Shown: in pieces, positions 29,564-36,477 of the stretch
Layout of the letters: each line of letters begins with the position of its first letter
How positions within the stretch are numbered: the stretch's first letter is position 1
Origin: Burkholderiales bacterium
GTDB taxonomy: Bacteria; Pseudomonadota; Gammaproteobacteria; Burkholderiales; Burkholderiaceae_C
Reading direction: 5' to 3'
NCBI GenBank assembly: GCA_947372225.1
Contig: CANBSV010000015.1
Span: 1 to 36,477, forward strand
DNA: 36,477 nucleotides
Notes under the pieces: generated by a model
Databases searched by the model: none
Seen by the model: only the letters and a program-made list of their open reading frames with translations
What the model was told of the DNA's origin: nothing
Position numbers and translations under genes: made by a program

Positions 29564-30010
29564 GTGAGCCCCACCACTGCACCCGTGCGCCTGACCCAGG
29601 TGCTCAACTACCAGTTCAACACCAATTTCGGTGCCCACCTGCCTGTGCTGCGCATTGACGAACCCGCTCCGCTGGGTCAAGGCGCGGGCCCGTCGCCAGT
29701 GCAGTTGCTGGCGTCAGCCGTCGGTTCCTGCCTGAGCGCGTCGCTGCTGTTCGCGTTGCGCAAGTTCAATCAGCACCCCGATCCGCTGGGCTGCGAAGTG
29801 CAAGCCGAGGTGGGACGCAACGCCGAGGGCCGGCTGCGGGTGCTGTCGATGAGCGCCACGCTCACGCTCGGAGTGCCGGGTGACACGCTCGACCACCTCG
29901 ACCGGGTGCTGACCACCTTCGAGGATTACTGCACCGTGACCGAGAGCATCCGCCAGGGCTTCCCGGTGAGCGTGTCGCTGTTCGACAGCCACGGTCAGCA
30001 GTTCAAGTGA
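29564..30010 (+). CDS. OsmC family thiol peroxidase-like protein
   Basis: 148 residues with a GTG start at 29564 after AGGAGA. The two conserved reactive cysteines are Cys56 (AVGSCLSASLL) and Cys123 (FEDYCTVTES). The fold pattern matches the YhfA/OsmC branch. OsmC/Ohr proteins reduce organic hydroperoxides, and some members also act on persulfides. Here it is transcribed away from the YeeE-dioxygenase genes and leads the TauE-type gene by 16 bases. A role in persulfide or peroxide clearance is inferred from place. Confidence 0.9.
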   Translation: MSPTTAPVRLTQVLNYQFNTNFGAHLPVLRIDEPAPLGQGAGPSPVQLLASAVGSCLSASLLFALRKFNQHPDPLGCEVQAEVGRNAEGRLRVLSMSATLTLGVPGDTLDHLDRVLTTFEDYCTVTESIRQGFPVSVSLFDSHGQQFK

Positions 30011-30026
30011 CCGCACTCCCGTCCGC

Positions 30027-30842
30027 ATGGACATGAATGTCGCCGGCTTCGGCCTGGGCGCTGTGGTCGGTCTGATCCTGGCGCTCACGGGAGCTGGTGG
30101 CGGCGTTCTCGCGGTGCCGCTGCTGGTGTTCGGACTCCACCTGTCGATCAGTCAGGCCGCGCCGATCGGGCTCCTTGCAGTGGGACTGGCGTCGGCGCTG
30201 GGCGCTGCACTCGGACTGCGCGAAGGCATCGTGCGTTACCGCGCAGCGGCGCTGATCGGCGTCACCGGCATGCTGCTCGCACCGTTGGGGGTGCAGCTCG
30301 CGCGGCGGATTCCCAACCCGCCGTTGATGGCAGCGTTTGCCTGCGTGCTCGGCTGGTTGGCGCTGCGCACCTGGCGGCAGTCGCGGCGCAGCGCGGAGGA
30401 TTCACCGGACACTGCGCTAACGAGATCGCAACTGCCGTGCGTGGTGGCTCCGGACGCGCAACGCCTGACATGGACCACCGCGTGCGCCTGGGCGCTGGCT
30501 GGGACCGGTGCGGTGGCGGGAATGCTCAGCGGGCTGCTGGGCGTGGGTGGCGGCTTCGTCATCGTGCCCTCGCTCGGCCGTTACACCAACATCAGCCCGC
30601 CCGGCATCGTGGCCACTTCGCTGGCGGTGATTGCGCTGGTGTCGGTGGGCGGAGTTGCAGGGGCGGCCTGGCAAAACGCCATCGACTGGCAGGTCGCCTG
30701 GCCGTTCACCGCTGGCGCCATCGCCGCTTTGATGGCCGGAAGGCAAATCGCAACGCGCATGGCCGGCGCACGCTTGCAGCAGGCGTTCGCCGCGATCAGC
30801 GCGGTGGTGGCAGCGCTGCTGCTGGCGCGCGCGCTGGGCTGA
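30027..30842 (+). CDS. TauE/SafE (TSUP) family sulfur-compound exporter
   Basis: 271 residues with about seven to eight hydrophobic spans in two halves. Each half has the family glycine motif: GLILALTGAGGGVLAVPLLVFG near 15-36 and GMLSGLLGVGGGFVIVPSL near 172-190. The hydrophilic middle (about 118-145) is cytoplasmic. TSUP members export sulfite or organosulfonates; sulfite is the product of the neighbouring dioxygenase, making it the likely cargo. Start ATG 30027; ATG 30033 is also possible. Confidence 0.92.
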   Translation: MDMNVAGFGLGAVVGLILALTGAGGGVLAVPLLVFGLHLSISQAAPIGLLAVGLASALGAALGLREGIVRYRAAALIGVTGMLLAPLGVQLARRIPNPPLMAAFACVLGWLALRTWRQSRRSAEDSPDTALTRSQLPCVVAPDAQRLTWTTACAWALAGTGAVAGMLSGLLGVGGGFVIVPSLGRYTNISPPGIVATSLAVIALVSVGGVAGAAWQNAIDWQVAWPFTAGAIAALMAGRQIATRMAGARLQQAFAAISAVVAALLLARALG

Positions 30843-30874
30843 ATCGCCGCTTAGCCATGCACGCCGGTGTTCGC

Positions 30875-31993
30875 TCAGCTCGGCACACGCAAACGCCAGC
30901 GTCGCTCGCCATGGCGCACAGGCTGCTCACCCAGCGCCGTATCCGATTCGAACACGCGGCCGATCCAATCGTGCGCCGCGGCATCGGCAAAGCCGAGCCT
31001 GAACTGACGCATTTGCATCGGCACGACTTCCAGCGTGTCGAGCCGCCCGTTGACCGAGCGCAGGGTCACCACGTACAGACACCCCACATCGCTGCGCAGG
31101 TCGGCGTGCGGCGCGATGCCTTCGCAGTCGTTGATCAGGTCACCGCATCCATACAGGATCAGCTTGCCGCGGTACACCTCCACCGGCAGCACATGGTGTG
31201 ACGAGTGGCCGTGCACCACGTCGACCGCGCGCGAGTCGATCAGCCGGTGCGCGAAATCCCGGTGCGCCTGGGGCACCTCCAGCGCCCAGTGATCACCCCA
31301 ATGGATGGACACGACGACGCGGTCCTCGGGGCCGCGCCGCATGAGGATGTCTTCGACCAGCTGGGTGGCCGTGGCCACCGACAGGTCAGGAAGCAAAGCG
31401 ACGCCTGCGCGCCGCGAGCCGGCCGCCCAACCCGATGGCACCCCGCTGCTCGACGTCGCAAACGAAAACAGCAGCAACTGGCTGTGCCCGGACAGCGGCA
31501 AACGCGCCGGCGCCCAGGCCTCCTCGCTGTCCACCCCCGCACCGGCAAAACGCAATTCGCCCGCACGCAGCGCTTGCAGCGTGTCGTGCAAGCCGGCACG
31601 GTCCCAATCCAGCACATGGTTGTTGGCCAGAGTGCACGCGTCGATGCCGGCGGCGTGCAAGCAGTCGATGTTGTGCGGATTCATGCGGTAGTGCACGGCC
31701 TTGGCAGGCCAGGGTGCGCCATCGGACGTGATCGCGGTTGCCAGATTCACGATGAACAAGTCGGCGCGCGCGCTGTCGATCTCGGCCAACGCGTCACCCC
31801 AGATGTAGGCGGCTTCAGCGCCCAGCGCGATCGGCCCGTTGACGGCTTCAGCCAGCTGCACGTATTCGAGCGCGTTGCGCACCAGCGGCTCGTGCAGCAC
31901 ACCGGCAGCCGGGTGCATCAGGATCTGGTCGATGCCCCGCCCCGTCATCACGTTGCCGGCGAGCAGCAAGACGATCTTCCCTTCCCGCCCCAT
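30875..31993 (-). CDS. CapA family protein (metallophosphatase-like)
   Basis: 372 residues, no clear signal peptide. The CapA fold is seen in LLLAGNVMTGRGIDQIL near 8-24, FIVNLATAIT, the ANNHVLDWDRAGLHDTL stretch near 122-138, SIHWGDHW near 230, and VHGHSSHHVLPVEVYRGKLILYG near 260-282. The Asn/His pairs would bind metal. The canonical GD motif is altered to GN at the start (AGNVM). CapA/PgsA proteins act in poly-glutamate capsule synthesis, but many soluble members have unknown roles. The ATG at 31993 has a G-rich ribosome site. It converges with tauE and diverges from the giant surface protein. Confidence 0.88.
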   Translation of the reverse strand: MGREGKIVLLLAGNVMTGRGIDQILMHPAAGVLHEPLVRNALEYVQLAEAVNGPIALGAEAAYIWGDALAEIDSARADLFIVNLATAITSDGAPWPAKAVHYRMNPHNIDCLHAAGIDACTLANNHVLDWDRAGLHDTLQALRAGELRFAGAGVDSEEAWAPARLPLSGHSQLLLFSFATSSSGVPSGWAAGSRRAGVALLPDLSVATATQLVEDILMRRGPEDRVVVSIHWGDHWALEVPQAHRDFAHRLIDSRAVDVVHGHSSHHVLPVEVYRGKLILYGCGDLINDCEGIAPHADLRSDVGCLYVVTLRSVNGRLDTLEVVPMQMRQFRLGFADAAAHDWIGRVFESDTALGEQPVRHGERRWRLRVPS

Positions 31994-32104
31994 CGGAACC
32001 CCCTCCCCTCGGTGACCTTGTCGGTGGCTGGACTGTCGCGCGCCTGACACAGGTGGGCGCTGAGTCCGCGCAACCGGGCGCACCGGGGTGAGCCGATGAC
32101 ATGG

Positions 32105-32208
32105 CCTGATCAGGGCAGCCCGTTTGACCCGTGCACAGGGTGGCTGGGTGTTTTCCCACCCCAAAACCCCTTGAACAGGGGGGTGACAGTTCCCGGTCTT
32201 TCGTTCAA
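32105..32208. promoter_or_regulatory. Repeat-rich leader between capA-like gene and the giant protein
   Basis: The 264-base divergent gap holds a palindrome CCTGATCAGG (32105-32114), a stem GGGTG/CACCC (32146-32150, 32157-32161), a stem CCCCT/AGGGG (32167-32171, 32177-32181), and wide inverted arms TTGAAC/GTTCAA (32171-32176, 32203-32208). No convincing -35/-10 pair is seen. These could be operators or leader hairpins for the large gene starting at 32258. Confidence 0.35.
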
Positions 32209-32257
32209 CAATCGAAGCGTTTTCGCCCGAATTCCGGGTCAGCAATCAGCCATCTGG

Positions 32258-35200
32258 ATGGATACCCGGGTCAAAGAGCGTTCCGCGCGGTCGAACAAGC
32301 GGTCCAATGCGGTGCCAGATCTGGCCACCAGCCTGCTGGGTCGTCTGGTTCGGCGTGCGCTCGAATCGATTGCCCCGGCGCCGACCGTTCGCCGCGTCGC
32401 GCCGCTGATCGAGGCGCTTGAGCCTCGAGTGCTGCTGGCAGCCGACCCCGTGATGCCGCGCGTCGATGGGCACATTGACGTCCCTGGCGAAGTCGACCGC
32501 TACAGCTTCTCGCTGAAGAACGATGTGCGCATCGTCTTCGACTCGCTCACTGCGGACCCGCAGATGCAGTGGTCGCTGCAAGGCCCCGGCGGCAGCGTGG
32601 TGCCGCCCACGTCGATGCGCTCGGCCGACTCCGCCGATCTCGGCGGCAACACCGCGATCGACCTGAAGGCTGGCGACTACACGCTGTCGGTCGACGGCAC
32701 GGGCGACCACACCGGTGACTACAGCTTCCGGCTCATCGACCTCAGCCGCGCCCAGACGCTGACACCCGGGGTGGCGGTCAGTGGCCAGCTCAGCCCCGCC
32801 AACGAGACAGACGCCTACACCTTCACCGCCACCGCCGGACAGCGTCTGTTTTTCGACAGCCAGCAGTCCGGGGGTGACACCTACTGGCGGCTGATCCATC
32901 CCGACGGCAAGACGGCCTGGGGCCCGACCAACCTGAGCACCGACGTGGACGGTTTCACCGCCACGCAGTCGGGCACCTACACGCTGCTGATCGAAGGACG
33001 GGTCACCTCGGCCGCCTCCACGGCCAACTACACCTTCAGCGTGCAGCCGGTGGTCGACGACCAGCGCACCCTGGTGCCGGGCCAGCCGCAGCGCCGGCCT
33101 GTCACGTCGTCGTGGACGAGCGGATCACAGGGCGGCGCGCTGTCGCTCGACGGCACCAACTGGGCCCAAGTCGACAGCACCCCGGCGCTCGACCTGCGCC
33201 GCACGGTCACGCTCGAAGCCTGGGTCAACGTCTCGCGCTACACCAATGGCTACATGCCCATCGTCTACAAGGGAGCGGACGATGGATCCCTGGGCGCCGG
33301 GCGCACGTATTCGCTGTTCGTGACCAACGGCGGTGGCTTGCTGCTGAGCACCGGCGACAGCAGCGGCGAGCAGATCGTGCAGACCGGTGGCGGCCTGGTC
33401 GCGCTGGGCACGCCCACCCACGTGGCCGCCACCATCGACCGCGACGCCGGGGTCATGCGCGTGTACGTCAACGGCGTCGAAGTCGGCAACAACACGCAAC
33501 TGCGCAAAAACCTCGATGCCACGTCCAGCGCCAAGGCGCTGCTGATCGGCCACATCAACGAGCCTTACAGCGGATTCGGCCCGTTCGTCGGCACCATCGA
33601 CGAGCTGCGCGTGTGGAGCCTGGTGCGCAGCGCCGCCGAGATCGCAGCGGCGCGATCGACGCCGCTCAACGGCACCGAAGCCGGTCTGGCGCTCTACTAC
33701 AAGCTGGACGAAACCACCGGCACCTCGCTGGTGGACAGCAGCCCCGGCGGCAACACCGGCCACATCGTCACCCTCAACGACGCGCTGACCGACGTCATCG
33801 AAGGCCGCATCGCCAGCGCCGGCCAGCGGGTCATCTACACACTCGATCTGGCCACGGCCACGCAGGTGGTGTTCGACTCGCTCAGCGACCTCAACTTCAC
33901 CTGGAGCCTGAGTGGCCCGCGCGGTGATCTGGTGGTCAACCGCAGCTTCCAGAGCAGTGATTCACAGGACTTCGGCGGCTTCAACGGCTACAGCGGCGAC
34001 ATCGCCCGTGGCGACCGCACGGTGTACGACCTGGCCGCTGGCCACTACACGCTCACTGTCGATGCCCCCGGCGATGCGGTGGGCAACTTTGCCTTCCGGC
34101 TGGTTGATCTGGCCAGTGCGCAGGCCATCACGCCGGACACGGTGATCAACAGCACGCTGAGCCCGGGCAACTCGACGCAGGCCTACCGCTTCAACGTGGC
34201 CGCCGGCGACCGGCTGTTCTTTGACCAGCTCAGCGCGTTCACCACCGACATGCTGTGGCGGCTGATTTCGCCCACCGGCGAGCAGCTGTGGAGCACCGGG
34301 TTTGGCTCCGACGTGGCCGAGCGCACCTATCTGCAGGCCGGCACCTACACGCTGCTGGTCGAAGGCCGCCGCTACAACACGGCGGCCAACGCCATCAGCT
34401 TCAAGGTCACCTCGCGCGGCAACACGCTCGCCAACCGCGTCACGGGGTTCAACACCGAGTTCGCCGGGCCGAGCCTGGAGGCTCCGTGGACCCTGGGCAA
34501 CCCACCTGGTTTGAGCTTCGAGACCCTGGACAGCGCTTCGGTCTTGCACATGACCAGCAACCTCGACACCTACGCGCAGGGGCGTTCGATCTACACGACA
34601 GCCAACGCCGCGGCTGCGGGGTTCACCTATGAAGTCCGTTTCAACAGCCTGAAACAGGGCGTGGGCAGTGGCGACGAGTTCCTAGGCGTCAACGTGATCG
34701 ATGCCGACGACCCCTCGCATGCGCTGTGGTCAAACCTGTTTTCCGACTTGTCTGGCGGCAACCGCCAGTTTCGAACCGGCACGACAGGTCTGTCCGGAGG
34801 GGTCGGCGGCACGACGACCGGGTTCGCCTTCGCCGACGACACCTGGTACCGGATGAAGATCGTCGCCAGCCCCAGCGGCACGCTGCGCGCGGTGGTGGCT
34901 GCCGATGACGGCACCGAACTGATCGGTCGCGACCTGGGGATCACCACCGACGCCTTCCCGCACGGGATGATCTTCGCGATCTACCAGTACAACACCCTCG
35001 GGGGGCCGCCGCACAACGCGCAGGTCGCCATCGACTGGGCCAGGCTCACCACCACACCGGCCGCGCCCGCGGCATTGACGCTGGGTACGCTCACCAGCGG
35101 CAACCGCACCGTGACCACCCAGCGCGACCTGTACACCTTCACCGTGGCGCACGACACGCAGGTGGTGATGGATCCACGGCTGGAAAACTTCAGCCTGCGC

Positions 35201-36477
35201 TGGACGCTCAGCGGCGAGCGTGGAGACATGGCTTCGGCGCTGTTCTATCAGCGCAGCTGGGACTTCGGCAGCAACCCGGTGATCAGCCTGAAGGCCGGCA
35301 CCTACACCCTGAAGGTCGACGGCAACACGACCGGCGCTTACGGCTTTGCACTGCTCGACCTGGGTGCCGCCACGGTGTTCACCCCCGGCACGCCGCAGTC
35401 GGGCACGCTCAACCCGGGCAATTCGACCGCGCTGTATGCCTTCGACGCCACCGCGGGCGACAAGGTGTTCTTCGACTTCCAGTCGGTCAGCAACAGCGAT
35501 TCCAGCTGGCGGCTGATCAGCCCCACGGGCGATCAGCGCTGGATCAACGGTCTGGGCACCGACGTTGACGTCACGACGCTCGACCAGACCGGCCGCTGGG
35601 TGCTGATGCTCGAAGGGCGCCGCTACCAGGCCGCCACCCCCAACAACTTCCGCTTCAACGTGCAGCCGGTGGCCAGCAACGTCACCGACATCACGCTGGG
35701 GCAGCAGGTGGGCGTGGTGCCGCGCTGGGTGTCGGGCGCGCCGGTGCTGGGTGGCGGCAATGCAATCGCCTTCGATGCGATGCGCGAAGTCACGGTGGCC
35801 AGCAGCGTTGCCACCAATCTTCGAACCGACATGACGTTCGAGGCCTGGATACGGCCCGATCGGTATCCCGCCACATGGTCGCCCATCGCCTACAAGGAGG
35901 GCACCCAGGGTGGTGGCACCTACGCGATGTGGCTCAACAGCTCAGGCTACGTCGCGTTCTACACGGCCGATGCCAGCGGCAGCCAGAGTGTGCAAAGCGC
36001 CAACGGCTCGATCCAGCTGGGCCGCTGGACCCATGTGGCCGGCGTGATCGACCGCAGCAGCGGCACACCCCAGATGCTGATCTATGTCGACGGTGTGCTG
36101 GCCGGTTCGCGCACCATCCGTTCGACGCCTGCGGTGGACGTGCCCGACCCCTTGCGCATCGGCTCGTCGAGCTATGTGGGAATGGGCAACGGGTCTTATG
36201 ACCGCTTTGACGGCGTCATTGACGAAGTTCGGCTCTGGAACGTCGCACGCACCGCCACGCAGATCGCAGACAGCCAAAACGTCGCGATCACGGGCGCGCA
36301 AGCCGGGCTGGCGCTGCGCCTGGGCTTCGATGAAGGCACGGGCACCACCGCAACCGACAGCAGCGGCAACGGTGCCACCGTCAGCATCGGCCACCTGTTC
36401 AGCGGCACCGCCGGCGCCATCGCCGGCGAGATCGCCCTGCCCGGCCAGACCAACAGCTACCGCTTCACCCTAGGCAG
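32258..36477 (+). CDS. Giant LEPR-XLL / PPC / LamG repeat protein, 3' end outside window
   Basis: Open for 1,406 codons and still open at the window edge. The basic N-terminus leads to ALEPRVLLAADP near 51-62, the LEPR-XLL motif that heads very long secreted repeat proteins. A modular super-repeat of about 1.3 kb follows. Each unit has two PPC-like beta domains (Y-F-L and VVFDS, then PGNST-Y-F and AGDRLFFD, with AGTYTLLVEGR) and then a concanavalin-fold domain. Units begin near 32465, 33800, 35081 and 36422. LamG domains lie at about residues 292-503 and 1164-1380; unit 2 instead has a different ConA-like domain (about 735-940). No classical signal peptide is seen; type I export is plausible. 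Probable adhesin or matrix protein, by domain content. Confidence 0.9.
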   Translation, partial: MDTRVKERSARSNKRSNAVPDLATSLLGRLVRRALESIAPAPTVRRVAPLIEALEPRVLLAADPVMPRVDGHIDVPGEVDRYSFSLKNDVRIVFDSLTADPQMQWSLQGPGGSVVPPTSMRSADSADLGGNTAIDLKAGDYTLSVDGTGDHTGDYSFRLIDLSRAQTLTPGVAVSGQLSPANETDAYTFTATAGQRLFFDSQQSGGDTYWRLIHPDGKTAWGPTNLSTDVDGFTATQSGTYTLLIEGRVTSAASTANYTFSVQPVVDDQRTLVPGQPQRRPVTSSWTSGSQGGALSLDGTNWAQVDSTPALDLRRTVTLEAWVNVSRYTNGYMPIVYKGADDGSLGAGRTYSLFVTNGGGLLLSTGDSSGEQIVQTGGGLVALGTPTHVAATIDRDAGVMRVYVNGVEVGNNTQLRKNLDATSSAKALLIGHINEPYSGFGPFVGTIDELRVWSLVRSAAEIAAARSTPLNGTEAGLALYYKLDETTGTSLVDSSPGGNTGHIVTLNDALTDVIEGRIASAGQRVIYTLDLATATQVVFDSLSDLNFTWSLSGPRGDLVVNRSFQSSDSQDFGGFNGYSGDIARGDRTVYDLAAGHYTLTVDAPGDAVGNFAFRLVDLASAQAITPDTVINSTLSPGNSTQAYRFNVAAGDRLFFDQLSAFTTDMLWRLISPTGEQLWSTGFGSDVAERTYLQAGTYTLLVEGRRYNTAANAISFKVTSRGNTLANRVTGFNTEFAGPSLEAPWTLGNPPGLSFETLDSASVLHMTSNLDTYAQGRSIYTTANAAAAGFTYEVRFNSLKQGVGSGDEFLGVNVIDADDPSHALWSNLFSDLSGGNRQFRTGTTGLSGGVGGTTTGFAFADDTWYRMKIVASPSGTLRAVVAADDGTELIGRDLGITTDAFPHGMIFAIYQYNTLGGPPHNAQVAIDWARLTTTPAAPAALTLGTLTSGNRTVTTQRDLYTFTVAHDTQVVMDPRLENFSLRWTLSGERGDMASALFYQRSWDFGSNPVISLKAGTYTLKVDGNTTGAYGFALLDLGAATVFTPGTPQSGTLNPGNSTALYAFDATAGDKVFFDFQSVSNSDSSWRLISPTGDQRWINGLGTDVDVTTLDQTGRWVLMLEGRRYQAATPNNFRFNVQPVASNVTDITLGQQVGVVPRWVSGAPVLGGGNAIAFDAMREVTVASSVATNLRTDMTFEAWIRPDRYPATWSPIAYKEGTQGGGTYAMWLNSSGYVAFYTADASGSQSVQSANGSIQLGRWTHVAGVIDRSSGTPQMLIYVDGVLAGSRTIRSTPAVDVPDPLRIGSSSYVGMGNGSYDRFDGVIDEVRLWNVARTATQIADSQNVAITGAQAGLALRLGFDEGTGTTATDSSGNGATVSIGHLFSGTAGAIAGEIALPGQTNSYRFTLG

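Noticed and set aside
1..36477. CRISPR arrays, tRNA/rRNA genes, insertion sequences, prophage or attachment sites
   Set aside because: No regularly spaced short repeats, cloverleaf sequences, transposase or integrase motifs were seen on reading both strands.

Overview
The window is GC-rich and densely coded. Genes are packed into operons with many ATGA, GTGA or TGATG overlaps. Codon use looks uniform, and I see no insertion sequence, tRNA, rRNA or CRISPR array. The gene families (thioredoxin-coupled ArsC plus ArsH, FecI-type sigma with STN-domain TonB receptors, persulfide dioxygenase-rhodanese fusion, thermostable-hemolysin cluster, LEPR-XLL giant protein) and the FNR-like sites point to a betaproteobacterium, probably Burkholderiales of the Comamonadaceae/Leptothrix-Rubrivivax type. 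That placement is inferred from content; no marker gene is present. No gene-free stretch exceeds about 300 bases.

Layout. (1) 21-5069, minus: a five-gene operon, reading small membrane protein, tadA, LD-carboxypeptidase, peptide-binding lipoprotein, YejB-type permease. It runs off the left edge and suggests import and trimming of murein peptides. (2) 5260-9053, plus: an arsenic locus of thioredoxin-dependent arsC, arsH, a thioredoxin-domain/ArsA fusion and a DUF2892 membrane protein. No ArsR, ArsD or efflux permease is visible. (3) 9130-18804, minus: a nine-gene block for TonB-energised uptake, reading DUF2946, small membrane protein, TonB, FecI-like sigma, STN receptor, PepSY membrane protein, second STN receptor, ExbB, ExbD. 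No FecR is present. (4) 18948-23352, plus: thermostable-hemolysin-family protein (probably GNAT/LuxI-like), AMP-dependent ligase, haem-oxygenase-like diiron enzyme, SDR and an exported helical-repeat protein. This looks like a small-molecule pathway of unknown product. A PmrA-box-like repeat lies in its promoter. (5) 23339-26295, minus: an alpha/beta hydrolase, OmpR-family regulator and QseC/PmrB-like kinase, convergent with and overlapping block 4. (6) 26516-27340, plus: a lone 2OG-Fe(II) oxygenase. (7) 27441-30842: a reactive-sulfur module with a persulfide dioxygenase-rhodanese fusion and two half-size YeeE/YedE channels (minus), divergent from OsmC and a TauE/TSUP exporter (plus). An FNR-like box lies between them. 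(8) 30875-36477: a CapA-family protein (minus), divergent from a very large LEPR-XLL/PPC/LamG surface or secreted protein that runs off the right edge.

The best candidate for an undescribed system is block 4 with block 5. A CoA- or AMP-activating ligase, a diiron oxidase/lyase, a reductase and an acyltransferase-like protein are translationally linked. An OmpR-family-type operator sits in front and a two-component system is joined tail to tail at the far end. The thioredoxin-ArsA fusion without an efflux partner, and the receptor operon with sigma but no anti-sigma, are the next most interesting.
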